Assembly: GCA_902783615.1 (NCBI GenBank)
Contig: CACZRQ010000028.1
Coordinates: forward strand, 1 to 13,511
DNA: 13,511 bases
Origin: an uncultured Bacteroidales bacterium
GTDB taxonomy: Bacteria; Bacteroidota; Bacteroidia; Bacteroidales; Bacteroidaceae
Direction: 5' to 3'
Shown here: positions 6,173 to 13,467 of the stretch, piece after piece
Layout of the letters: each line of letters opens with the position of its first letter
How positions within the stretch are numbered: the first letter of the stretch is position 1
Position numbers and translations under genes: made by a program
Notes under the pieces: model-generated
The model's database searches: none
The model's input: the letters and a program-made list of their open reading frames with translations, nothing else
What the model was told of the DNA's origin: nothing

Positions 6173-8172
6173 TACTCTTGGTAAACGATTAAAGCCGATT
6201 CAGGAGCTACTGAAAGCGTAGGACCATACATGATGCCGATTCCACCTTCATATACCCAACCGTCTTTCACCACAGCCACATACTTACCCTCGGGCACATT
6301 CACCTTGGCATATTCCCTACGGGCATTCAGAATCACGATGATGTTGTTCCACACATCATTTCCTGCATGGTCTTTCAAGCGGAAAGCCACAACATTGCTA
6401 TCCTCCACTGGCAAGAATTCCAGATGCTGGCGCACCAGATCAGCAGAACCCAAACGGAAAGCCGGATGTTGCTTACGCATGGCTATCAAACCTTTATAAT
6501 AGTTGAACACAGACTGATAGATGGCCTTGTTGTGCCAATTGATGGCGTTCACACTATCGGGACTCTGGTAACTGTTGTGCACCAACTTCTTGTCGCGCAT
6601 CACTTCCTCACCCGCAAAGATGAAAGGAATGCCCTGCGAGGTGAGCACTGCCGTCTGTGCCAGCATATCCAGTTTCTCCAATTCACCATATTTCATATTG
6701 GGCACCGATGTACGCAGTCTGTCAACCAAGCACATATCATCGTGGCAGCTCACATAGCTCATCATCTGGGTGGGTTCCAATGCCCAAGCCTTGTCGCTAT
6801 AGTTCACCTGATCCATCTGAATCTGCGGATGCTCGATAGCTCCCACGATACCAAACTTCACGCTCTCTTCATGTCCAGGCAATCCAGCCAGGAATGCACC
6901 TTTCTTGTCGTCATCCCATGGGCCACGCAAGCCATCGCGCAGTTCATCGCTGAAAGCAGCAATGCCTGGCATCTTGGCGATATTGGCCTTCATTGCTAAT
7001 GAGTCAGCTGCATATTGTGGAGTGGAGGCTGCCCATCCCTCGCCGTAGATCAGCACCTGCGGGTCAATCTTCTGTGCTTCCTCGCGTATCTCATTCATCG
7101 TGGCAATGTCGTGAATACCCATCAGGTCGAAACGGAAGCCATCCAAATGATACTCCTTCATCCAATACAACACACTCTCCACCATAAACTTACGCATCAT
7201 AGGGCGGTTGCTGGCCGTTTCATTGCCACAACCCGAACCGTCAGCGAAAGTGCCATCGTCCTTCATACGGTAGAAATAGCCGGGTACCGTCTTCTCAAAG
7301 GCACTGGTAGCAGCATCGTAAGTGTGATTATACACCACATCCAATATCACGCGGATGCCTGCCCTGTGCAAAGCCTGCACCATCTGTTTGAACTCGCGGA
7401 TGCGCACATCGGGCTTCGTGGGGTCGGTAGCATATGAACCATCCGGCACATTGTAGTTCTGTGGATCATAGCCCCAGTTATAATGATTCTCGTTGAGTGT
7501 ATGCTCGTCAACAGATGCATAGTCATATGATGGCAACAGGTGCACATGAGTAACCCCCAACTCCTGCAGATGACCGAGGCCAGTCATCATCCCTTCGGGT
7601 GTATGGGTACCCACCTCAGTCAGTGCCAGGTACTTTCCCCTATGCTGGATGCCCGAAGCCGTATCGATCGAGAAATCTCGGTGATGCATCTCATACACCA
7701 CAGCATCGGCCAAGCGCTTCAGTTCGGGCTTGCGGTCATTCTCCCATCCTGCTGGATTGGTCTGTGACAGATCGATGACAGCTCCACGGTTTCCATTGAT
7801 ACCCACAGCCTTGGCAAATATTCCTGGTGTATCACCCAACCATTCTTCATCCATCTTCACGTTGAAGGTGTAGAATTTTCCCTGCAGGTCTTTATCCACT
7901 TTCACATGCCAAGTGCCATCATCGCCCTGCGTCATGTAATGGGTTTCGTATGCATGGCCACCTTCAGCCTCATCATACAGCATCAGGCGCACCTCGTCGG
8001 CATTCGGACTCCACAAATGGAAGTTCGTGCCACTTGGCGCATACTCCATCTCGCTCAAACTGCCCATCCTCACGGGATAGTCGTCGGGCGAATCATACAT
8101 CACCCGCTTGTCATTATTACAGCTACCCAATACAGCAACCATCATAGTTATCACCAAAAGTTTTATCTTCAT
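6172..8172 (-). CDS. pulA: Type I pullulanase, GH13 lipoprotein
   Basis: This enzyme cleaves alpha-1,6 branches in pullulan, glycogen or starch-derived glucans. The signal peptide ends in a lipobox (VLGSC, C18), predicting a lipoprotein, probably at the outer membrane or cell surface. Of 666 residues, about 45-145 resemble a CBM48 domain (SGTNFHLWSPNADEVRLMLY), followed by a GH13 barrel. The type I pullulanase signature YNWGYDP is present, as are the four conserved GH13 regions: VILDVVYNH, DGFRFDLMG with nucleophile D349, LIYGEGW with acid-base E378, and YVSCHDD with transition-state D478. No CBM41 domain or SusC/D neighbours are seen, so it may not belong to a classical starch-utilisation locus. 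It lies 108 bp after ruvC, across a repeat-filled gap, and 6 bp before the ABC gene. I could not find a convincing promoter in the gap. Confidence 0.95.
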   Translation of the reverse strand: MKIKLLVITMMVAVLGSCNNDKRVMYDSPDDYPVRMGSLSEMEYAPSGTNFHLWSPNADEVRLMLYDEAEGGHAYETHYMTQGDDGTWHVKVDKDLQGKFYTFNVKMDEEWLGDTPGIFAKAVGINGNRGAVIDLSQTNPAGWENDRKPELKRLADAVVYEMHHRDFSIDTASGIQHRGKYLALTEVGTHTPEGMMTGLGHLQELGVTHVHLLPSYDYASVDEHTLNENHYNWGYDPQNYNVPDGSYATDPTKPDVRIREFKQMVQALHRAGIRVILDVVYNHTYDAATSAFEKTVPGYFYRMKDDGTFADGSGCGNETASNRPMMRKFMVESVLYWMKEYHLDGFRFDLMGIHDIATMNEIREEAQKIDPQVLIYGEGWAASTPQYAADSLAMKANIAKMPGIAAFSDELRDGLRGPWDDDKKGAFLAGLPGHEESVKFGIVGAIEHPQIQMDQVNYSDKAWALEPTQMMSYVSCHDDMCLVDRLRTSVPNMKYGELEKLDMLAQTAVLTSQGIPFIFAGEEVMRDKKLVHNSYQSPDSVNAINWHNKAIYQSVFNYYKGLIAMRKQHPAFRLGSADLVRQHLEFLPVEDSNVVAFRLKDHAGNDVWNNIIVILNARREYAKVNVPEGKYVAVVKDGWVYEGGIGIMYGPTLSVAPESALIVYQE

Positions 8173-8195
8173 AATCTTCTAATTTTTCTATAATC

Positions 8196-8289
8196 AATAG
8201 TCAATCGTCACTTTTCGGAGCAGTGAGAGCAAAGTCAAGCTTGCTTGAAGGAGCAAAGCTCAATTGTCAATTGTCAATCGTCAATTGTC
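8196..8289. repeat. Composite repeat filling the ruvC / pulA gap
   Basis: The parts are two heptamers at 8196-8209, the 25-bp module at 8207-8231 (one mismatch to the copies at 3709 and 3763), an inverted repeat TCAAGC-TT-GCTTGA (8234-8247), a hairpin GAGC-AAA-GCTC (8251-8261), and four heptamers (AATTGTC or AATCGTC) at 8262-8289. The last heptamers overlap the final codons and stop of ruvC. On the transcribed strand these heptamers read ATTGACN, the orientation with stops in every frame. The same parts occur inside the LtaS-like gene 4.4 kb away. Confidence 0.85.
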
Positions 8290-8853
8290 AATCACCTTAT
8301 CCGGATTCTTAGTCACAAAATCTTTCCAACTCTTATAGCCCTTCTCCACCTTCGGTGCCCCCATCTGCATGAAATGGCAATAGGCTGCGCCCAAGGCATC
8401 GGTAGCATCCAAAAACTTGGGCATCTCCTCCTCGGCAATGTGCAGCAGACGTTGCAACATACCAGCCACCTGCTCTTTCGAGGCATTACCATTGCCCGTA
8501 ATCGCCATCTTGATCTTCAGTGGGGCATACTCGGTGATGGGAATGTCCCTACTCAGTGCAACTGCCATTGCCACACCTTGTGCTCGTCCCAACTTCAACA
8601 TACTCTGCACATTCTTACCAAAGAAAGGAGCCTCGATGGCCACCTCATCGGGCAGATAGCTCTCGATGATGCTCAGCACCCGCTCGTGAATCTTCGCCAA
8701 CTTCAGGTAATGGTTGGCATACTTATGCAGGTCGATCACCCCCATCGCAATCAGTGAGGGTTTGCCCATCGAAACCTTCAGCACACCATAGCCCATCACG
8801 GTGGTTCCCGGGTCGATGCCCAGAATAATTTTCTCTTTCACAGGTTCCTTCAT
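8281..8853 (-). CDS. ruvC: Holliday junction endodeoxyribonuclease RuvC
   Basis: RuvC resolves four-way DNA junctions during recombinational repair, acting with RuvAB. The 190-residue product (E. coli RuvC has 173) has the RNase H-like fold signature with all four acidic catalytic residues: D14 in LGIDPGTTVMGYG, E74 in VAIEAPFFG, and D149 and D152 in LDATDAL. Conserved NVQSMLKLGRAQG follows E74. The ATG at 8853 is supported by a strong Shine-Dalgarno sequence 7 bp upstream. The protein ends DKVIDN, where the final residues and the TGA stop come from the heptamer repeat, so the native C-terminus may have been slightly altered. It is transcribed divergently from pheS. Confidence 0.96.
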   Translation of the reverse strand: MKEPVKEKIILGIDPGTTVMGYGVLKVSMGKPSLIAMGVIDLHKYANHYLKLAKIHERVLSIIESYLPDEVAIEAPFFGKNVQSMLKLGRAQGVAMAVALSRDIPITEYAPLKIKMAITGNGNASKEQVAGMLQRLLHIAEEEMPKFLDATDALGAAYCHFMQMGAPKVEKGYKSWKDFVTKNPDKVIDN

Positions 8854-8860
8854 GCCCTTT

Positions 8861-8870
8861 TCACCTCCTC
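8861..8870 (-). promoter_or_regulatory. Ribosome binding site of ruvC
   Basis: GAGGAGGTGA on the minus strand is an almost complete match to the anti-Shine-Dalgarno sequence and lies 7 bp before the ruvC ATG. Most Bacteroidetes genes lack such a site, and I saw none as strong before other genes in this window. It fixes the ruvC start. Confidence 0.75.
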
Positions 8871-8893
8871 AATATGGTAAGTTATGCTATAAA

Positions 8894-8924
8894 CAATCAT
8901 AATCTGCCAGTTTTATTTTGCAAA
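8894..8924 (-). promoter_or_regulatory. Probable ruvC promoter, Bacteroidetes type
   Basis: On the minus strand TTTG (8921-8924) is followed after 19 bp by TATGATTG (8894-8901). This agrees with TTTG-N19-21-TAnnTTTG except for one base in the -7 box. Transcription would begin near 8888, giving a leader of about 35 nt that contains the ruvC ribosome binding site. Confidence 0.55.
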
Positions 8925-8948
8925 AGTAATGAATTATATATATCTTTG
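8917..8948 (+). promoter_or_regulatory. pheS promoter, Bacteroidetes type
   Basis: TTTG (8917-8920), a 20-bp spacer and TATCTTTG (8941-8948) match the primary sigma consensus TTTG-N19-21-TAnnTTTG exactly. Transcription should begin near 8953, leaving a leader of roughly 25-30 nt before the pheS ATG. That is too short for an attenuator or tRNA-sensing leader. Confidence 0.8.
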
Positions 8949-8979
8949 CAACCGAAAATCGAAGATTAAAGAAACAAAA

Positions 8980-10017
8980 ATGATGATAATTGATAAAATC
9001 AATGAAATCCTGAAGGATGTTGAGGGGTTGCAAGCCGCTAATGCTGAGGAACTTGAAGCCCTGCGCATCAAGTATCTGAGCAAGAAAGGCATCATCAGTG
9101 GTTTGATGAACGACTTCCGCGAGGTGGCTGCCGACCAGAAACGTGAGGTGGGAATGAGGCTCAACGAACTGAAAACACAGGTGCAGGAAAAGATCAATGC
9201 CCTGAAAGAGCAGTTCGACAGCATGGATAATGTGGACGATGACATCGACCTGACCCGCACGGCCTACCCTGCTGCCTTAGGCACACGCCATCCGCTCACC
9301 ATTGTGAAGAATGAGATCATCGACATTTTCGGACACATGGGCTTCAAATTGGCCGAAGGTCCGGAGGTGGAAGACGACCTGCACGTTTATACCAAGCTGA
9401 ACTTTGCTGCAGACCATCCGGCACGCGACATGCAAGACACGTTCTTTGTAGAGCAGAACGAGAATGTGATCAAGAACATCATCCTGCGTTCGCACACCAG
9501 CTCAGTGCAAGCTCGCGTGATGGAGCAGACTCAGCCACCTATCCGTGTGATCTGCCCGGGTCGCGTTTACCGCAACGAAGCCATCAGTGCCCGTGCCCAT
9601 TGCTTCTTCCATCAGGTGGAAGGTCTCTATATAGATAAAGGTGTATCGTTCACTGACCTGAAGCAGGTGCTCCTCACCTTTGCCCGCGAGATGTTTGGCA
9701 ACGACACGAAGATTCGTCTGCGTCCGTCGTATTTCCCATTCACCGAACCCAGTGCCGAGATGGACATCAGCTGCAACATCTGTGGCGGCAAGGGATGCGG
9801 ATTCTGCAAGCACACTGGCTGGGTAGAAATTCTGGGTTGCGGCATGGTTGACCCTAACGTGCTGGAAGCCTGTGGCATCGACAGCAAAGTCTATACCGGT
9901 TATGCTTTCGGTATGGGTATCGAGCGCATTGCCAACCTGAAATATCAGGTGAGCGACTTGCGATTGTTTAGTGAAAATGACGTGCGTTTCCTCCGTGAAT
10001 TCGAGGCTGCGTACTGA
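8980..10017 (+). CDS. pheS: Phenylalanine--tRNA ligase alpha subunit
   Basis: The alpha subunit of the (alpha-beta)2 class II synthetase carries the aminoacylation active site that charges tRNA-Phe. It has 345 residues from the ATG at 8980; an adjacent ATG at 8983 is equally plausible. The in-frame ATG at 8929 is excluded because it lies within the promoter. The N-terminal coiled-coil arm (about 1-85) ends in the conserved LTRTAYP. The catalytic core shows HPLTIVKNEIIDIFGHMGF, RSHTSSVQARVME, the FHQVEGLYID region (motif 2), SYFPFTEPSAEMDI and motif 3, GMGIERIANLKYQ. A four-Cys stretch (CNICGGKGCGFC) precedes GWVEILGCGMVDPNVL; this is common in Bacteroidetes PheS. pheT is not adjacent, so the two subunit genes are unlinked here, as often happens in this phylum. 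Confidence 0.97.
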   Translation: MMIIDKINEILKDVEGLQAANAEELEALRIKYLSKKGIISGLMNDFREVAADQKREVGMRLNELKTQVQEKINALKEQFDSMDNVDDDIDLTRTAYPAALGTRHPLTIVKNEIIDIFGHMGFKLAEGPEVEDDLHVYTKLNFAADHPARDMQDTFFVEQNENVIKNIILRSHTSSVQARVMEQTQPPIRVICPGRVYRNEAISARAHCFFHQVEGLYIDKGVSFTDLKQVLLTFAREMFGNDTKIRLRPSYFPFTEPSAEMDISCNICGGKGCGFCKHTGWVEILGCGMVDPNVLEACGIDSKVYTGYAFGMGIERIANLKYQVSDLRLFSENDVRFLREFEAAY

Positions 10018-10085
10018 AGATAAAGCCGTGAGGCCCATTTTTTGTTTTTCTTTTCATAAGTAAAGATTTAATTGGTTAAACGAAG

Positions 10086-10112
10086 CAGGCGATGCCTTCA
10101 TGGCATCGCCTG
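10086..10112. terminator. Bidirectional terminator hairpin between convergent pheS and M64-like genes
   Basis: A perfect 11-bp stem (CAGGCGATGCC and GGCATCGCCTG) closes the loop TTCAT. It lies between the stop of pheS (10017) and the stop of the convergent metallopeptidase gene (10138). The flanks are T-rich only in part, so termination may be imperfect. A weaker GCC-GTGA-GGC hairpin followed by a run of T (10025-10043) nearer to pheS may be its own terminator. The rest of this 120-bp gap shows nothing else. Confidence 0.65.
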
Positions 10113-10137
10113 TCATTTATGGGGGCTGAGAAAAACA

Positions 10138-12411
10138 CTATTCTATCCACACAGGAGGAGCTCCCAGCACTACTTCGTTCTTCTCCACATAGTTGCGGGT
10201 CAGCACACTCACTGATGGCTGATAAGCTATGTTCTTCTTGTCATAATTCTTGAACCACTCCATCGTAGGCTGGGCATAGCCTGCCCTCTTCGCTATCTGC
10301 AGCACAATGGCATATCGGCTGATGGGGTTGAATTTATCATATTCCTTATGATTATTCATCACACTCTTTTTCGTGCTGTGGTAAACGCCATTGGAATAGA
10401 TTGCCATACCACCAGAATAGGCACCCACGCCTTCTGAAGCATACGCCTCATCAGTCCAAAAGTCTTTCCAAACAGCTGTGGTATTGGTATTCTTGTAATC
10501 CACATTCAAGTCAAATCCTTTGGCGTGCAACTCATCAAGATCTATCGGATCGCCATTGCTATCGGTGCTCACCTTGTTCTTGAACGTTTTCGAACCATCC
10601 GAACTGTATTCATCGGCCAACAAACCAAAGCCATGTCCACCCGCCTCATGATGAATCACCTGCTCCATATCTTCATCCACTGGGATGAGGGCAGCGGCAA
10701 AGCCATCGACAGCCTTGTAGCAAAGGGCACGATTCGGTTTATCTTTGGGCTCATTAATCAGGACGATGCTCAGCACGTTTGAACTGGTATTCCCCAGCGC
10801 ATCTAAGTTCTCCAGTACCTCTCTAACTTTCCAAGAATCAATTGAATAACTATCGTCAGCACGTTTAGTGCCATAATACACGTTCAAGCCAGGCTCATTG
10901 TTGGGCGATACAACCATGAGTCGGTACACATCGAAATAACCCCTGAAATCACCGAACGGGGGTATCGAGAAAAAGTCTTCCATCGCTTTGGTAGCCAAGG
11001 TGGTAAAGTCATCATACATGTTATCGCTGAATGCGTCGCAGGTAATGACAATAGGAATGCCCCCACCCTCGGAATGCTTCTGCAACACTACCAGCTCTTC
11101 ATGCTTTGCATAGTTATTCGACACATACTTCGTTTTCAGCGCATTACCGCCACTCTGAGCCAATGACTTGTTCACATGTGCCCAGAGGTCAGAAGTATAG
11201 ACCACATAGGGAACACTGTCGTTCATCTGGTTGTTGCTCACGTCGAAGCTGGTCAGAGAAGTCATGTTCCTCACTTCTTTCGGTATACCTCCCGTGATAC
11301 TGTTGTCAGAGAGGTTCAGCTCGCTCACCGATTTCAGCAAGCCAATCTCTGCGGGAATCTTTCCTTTCAGTCCGTAGCCACTTAGGTCAATCTTGGTAAC
11401 CGTCCCATGTGCATCAGCAGTAACGCCAGGCCAGGCATCGGCATCGCTCAGCGGCTTGCTGACATCCCATTTCTTATGCTTCCAGTTGGGGCCATCCATG
11501 CTGTTATACAGTGCTATCAGTGCATCTAACTGCTCATCGGCCTCAGCCTGCAGCATGGCATCGGTATCAACGACAGCGAACGATTTCATCACACCTCTGC
11601 CCACCTTCACTGCATTGGTGGTCGATTTCACAATGGGATGATGCAAACCTTCCGCCTCCACTGTCAATGTGATGCCTTTCTCGAATGTGATGGCAGGCAC
11701 CACAAAGTAGAAACTGATGGGCGTGTCCGTCAGTGTTACATCCTTCACCGTCATTACCTGCTCATAAGAGGGTGGAAGAGTTGGGTATCTGCTCACCATA
11801 TCAAGAACAGGTCGCGCCTTCATTGGGTCAATCTCTGCTCCTCCTGCAATCTGCTCGCCGTTATTGCCTTTCAGCGTCAGTTTGGTCACTTTCAACGATC
11901 CTGACAACGTAAAGCGTATCAGACCTGTCATGTGATAGAAATTCAGCACATTAGTACCTTTACCATCACCCCACATCGGCATCATCTGAGCAGTGGCAAA
12001 AGAGTCGTGGCGATAGTCAATGTCGGGTGCTAAGTAGAACACATATCTATTATCCGTTGCGTTGAAGCCTGCCCCTGCGGGGAAAATGGCATTGAATTGC
12101 TTGCCGGAAATAGGAGTATAGCCTGGATCCACATCAAAGGTCTTCGACGAACTTTGGTATTTCAACGTATAAAAAGTTCCTGTTTTCAAGTCTTTATCCA
12201 CATACAGTTGGATGGCATCGCCCACTTCAAAAGCTATCTTCTTGTCGTTCAAAAGTGTAGAACGGGTTTCTGCCATCTCGTCCACAATGTTGGCATAGAA
12301 CTGGGTATAAGCTTTCTCGCCCTCGGGTTCAATGGCTTGCTTCGCTTCGTCCGAGCAACTGGTCAAGACTGCCAGCAAGCCCCAAGTCAATATTTGATAG
12401 AATTTCTTCAT
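10138..12411 (-). CDS. Multidomain surface lipoprotein: fimbrillin-like, leucine-rich repeats, M64-like metallopeptidase
   Basis: This 757-residue lipoprotein has the lipobox LTSC (C19). Residues about 27-290 resemble fimbrillin/Mfa-like beta-sandwich proteins of Bacteroidetes (TRSTLLNDKKIAFEVGDAIQ, then LNFYHMTGLIRFTLSG). About 300-400 hold a cap (YNSMDGPNWKHKKW) and leucine-rich repeats of the LSGYGLKGKIPAEIGLLKSV type. The last 330 residues resemble peptidase family M64 (IgA peptidase-like): a putative zinc site at H588-E589-A-G-G-H593 followed by GFGLLADEY (to 602). The spacing is HExxxH, one residue longer than the usual HExxH, so ligand geometry is not the textbook one. Substrate is unknown; M64 proteins include an immunoglobulin A protease. 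It lies 21 bp after the Big_2 lipoprotein gene and shares its promoter. Domain limits are by eye. Confidence 0.85.
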   Translation of the reverse strand: MKKFYQILTWGLLAVLTSCSDEAKQAIEPEGEKAYTQFYANIVDEMAETRSTLLNDKKIAFEVGDAIQLYVDKDLKTGTFYTLKYQSSSKTFDVDPGYTPISGKQFNAIFPAGAGFNATDNRYVFYLAPDIDYRHDSFATAQMMPMWGDGKGTNVLNFYHMTGLIRFTLSGSLKVTKLTLKGNNGEQIAGGAEIDPMKARPVLDMVSRYPTLPPSYEQVMTVKDVTLTDTPISFYFVVPAITFEKGITLTVEAEGLHHPIVKSTTNAVKVGRGVMKSFAVVDTDAMLQAEADEQLDALIALYNSMDGPNWKHKKWDVSKPLSDADAWPGVTADAHGTVTKIDLSGYGLKGKIPAEIGLLKSVSELNLSDNSITGGIPKEVRNMTSLTSFDVSNNQMNDSVPYVVYTSDLWAHVNKSLAQSGGNALKTKYVSNNYAKHEELVVLQKHSEGGGIPIVITCDAFSDNMYDDFTTLATKAMEDFFSIPPFGDFRGYFDVYRLMVVSPNNEPGLNVYYGTKRADDSYSIDSWKVREVLENLDALGNTSSNVLSIVLINEPKDKPNRALCYKAVDGFAAALIPVDEDMEQVIHHEAGGHGFGLLADEYSSDGSKTFKNKVSTDSNGDPIDLDELHAKGFDLNVDYKNTNTTAVWKDFWTDEAYASEGVGAYSGGMAIYSNGVYHSTKKSVMNNHKEYDKFNPISRYAIVLQIAKRAGYAQPTMEWFKNYDKKNIAYQPSVSVLTRNYVEKNEVVLGAPPVWIE

Positions 12412-12432
12412 AACTTCATGCTTTTTAGAGAA

Positions 12433-13392
12433 TTACCAATCCTGACCTTCATTAGATACATCTTCGCCGTTGTTCGACGTAGCCGCCACAACAGTAATCT
12501 TGCAGGTGGCAGTCTTGCCACCATCGTTCGATTTCACGGTAACAACGGCCTCGCCTGAAGCTAATGCAGTCACCTTCCCCTTTTTGTCAACCGATGCCAC
12601 GGCAGCATTGCTGCTTGTCCAAGTCACCGTTTTGTCGGTAGCATCCTTAGGATTCACCGTGACCGTCAGCTGTTCAGTGGTTCCCGATCCCATCTGCAGG
12701 GTACCCCTGTTCAGTGCCACACTGGTCACATGTGTCGATACTGGCGCAGGAGCAGAGACGGTAACCGCGCAAGAAGCCGTTTTGTTGCCATCCACGGTTT
12801 TCACGGTAATGGTAGCAGTGCCTTCAGCTACTGGTGTCACCACCCCGTCTTTCACGGTAGCCACCTTCTTGTCGCTACTCTCCCAGGTCACGCTCTTATC
12901 TGTAGCATCATCAGGAGTCACCGTAGCAGTCAGTTTGCCATTGGATCCGCCAACAGTCAATTTCAGCGTTTTCTTATCCAATGATACGCCAGTCACCGCC
13001 ACAGTTGGCTGGTTCACCGTCACTGTGCAGGTGGCAGTCTTTCCGCCATCCTTAGTGGTTACTGTGATCACAGCGGTACCTGCAGCCACAGCCGTTATCT
13101 TGCCGTCGTCAACGGTAGCCACCCCTGTGTCGTCCGATTTCCAGCTCACCGTCTTATCCGTTGCATTATTGGGCGACACTGTAGCAGTAATCTGTTCGCT
13201 TTCACCCACCTCCATCGTCATGGTTGTCTTGTTCAAACTCACCCCCGTCACCGCTACGGTTGTAGGTGTGGGAGTTGGCGTAGGAGTAGGTGTAGGCGTT
13301 GGCTCATGCGGGATGCCGCTCGAACCTCCCGACCCTCCTCCGCAAGCAGTCAAGGTCAAGGCCAATCCAAACATCAAAGCTAATCGTTTCAT
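12433..13392 (-). CDS. Big_2 (bacterial Ig-like) domain lipoprotein
   Basis: The 319-residue product begins MKRLALMFGLALTLTACGGG with lipobox LTAC (C17). A Gly/Ser stretch and a (Pro-Thr)7 linker (about 31-44) are followed by three Big_2 domains at roughly 45-125, 129-207 and 215-300. Each has the pattern VTGVSLNKTT, then ATVSPNNATDKTVSWKS, ATV, and TVTTKDGGKTATCTVTV. There is no catalytic domain, so this is probably an adhesive or spacer surface protein. The short acidic tail ends GQDW. A longer reading from 13449 is rejected because the promoter lies between the two ATGs. It is the first gene of an operon with the M64-like lipoprotein, suggesting joint surface display. Confidence 0.9.
   Translation of the reverse strand: MKRLALMFGLALTLTACGGGSGGSSGIPHEPTPTPTPTPTPTPTTVAVTGVSLNKTTMTMEVGESEQITATVSPNNATDKTVSWKSDDTGVATVDDGKITAVAAGTAVITVTTKDGGKTATCTVTVNQPTVAVTGVSLDKKTLKLTVGGSNGKLTATVTPDDATDKSVTWESSDKKVATVKDGVVTPVAEGTATITVKTVDGNKTASCAVTVSAPAPVSTHVTSVALNRGTLQMGSGTTEQLTVTVNPKDATDKTVTWTSSNAAVASVDKKGKVTALASGEAVVTVKSNDGGKTATCKITVVAATSNNGEDVSNEGQDW
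13262..13303 (-). repeat. Hexanucleotide repeat encoding a Pro-Thr linker
   Basis: About seven imperfect 6-bp units (GGNGTN on the plus strand) encode the alternating Pro-Thr spacer after the lipobox of the Big_2 protein. Length changes would stay in frame, altering only how far the domains stand from the membrane. Confidence 0.8.
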
Positions 13393-13418
13393 ATTGTCTG
13401 TTTTTTTGATTCCAATCG

Positions 13419-13450
13419 CAAATATAAATACAAAAAGGCGTTTTCGCAAA
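13419..13450 (-). promoter_or_regulatory. Promoter of the Big_2 / M64 operon
   Basis: On the minus strand TTTG (13447-13450), a 20-bp spacer and TATATTTG (13419-13426) match the Bacteroidetes consensus perfectly. Transcription should begin near 13413, about 20 nt before the ATG at 13392. This settles the start of the Big_2 gene. Confidence 0.75.
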
Positions 13451-13467
13451 GAAAATGGCAGGAAAAA

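Noticed and set aside
8173..8232. Promoter for pulA within the gap
   Set aside because: TTTG occurs on the minus strand in the 25-bp module, but no TAnnTTTG box follows at 19-21 bp.
8173..8296. Insertion sequence or integrated element between ruvC and pulA
   Set aside because: The gap is only 108 bp, has no transposase and no clear terminal repeats or target duplication.
8929..8979. pheS start at the ATG at 8929
   Set aside because: The ATG lies between the -33 and -7 boxes, and the extra residues do not resemble PheS.
8949..8979. Attenuator or T-box leader for pheS
   Set aside because: The predicted leader is about 25-30 nt, too short for such structures.
13262..13303. Phase-variable repeat switching the Big_2 gene on and off
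   Set aside because: The repeat unit is 6 bp, so changes keep the frame; it can only alter linker length.
13393..13449. Longer N-terminus for the Big_2 lipoprotein starting at 13449
   Set aside because: It would place the promoter inside the coding region and put the lipobox signal peptide 19 residues from the start.
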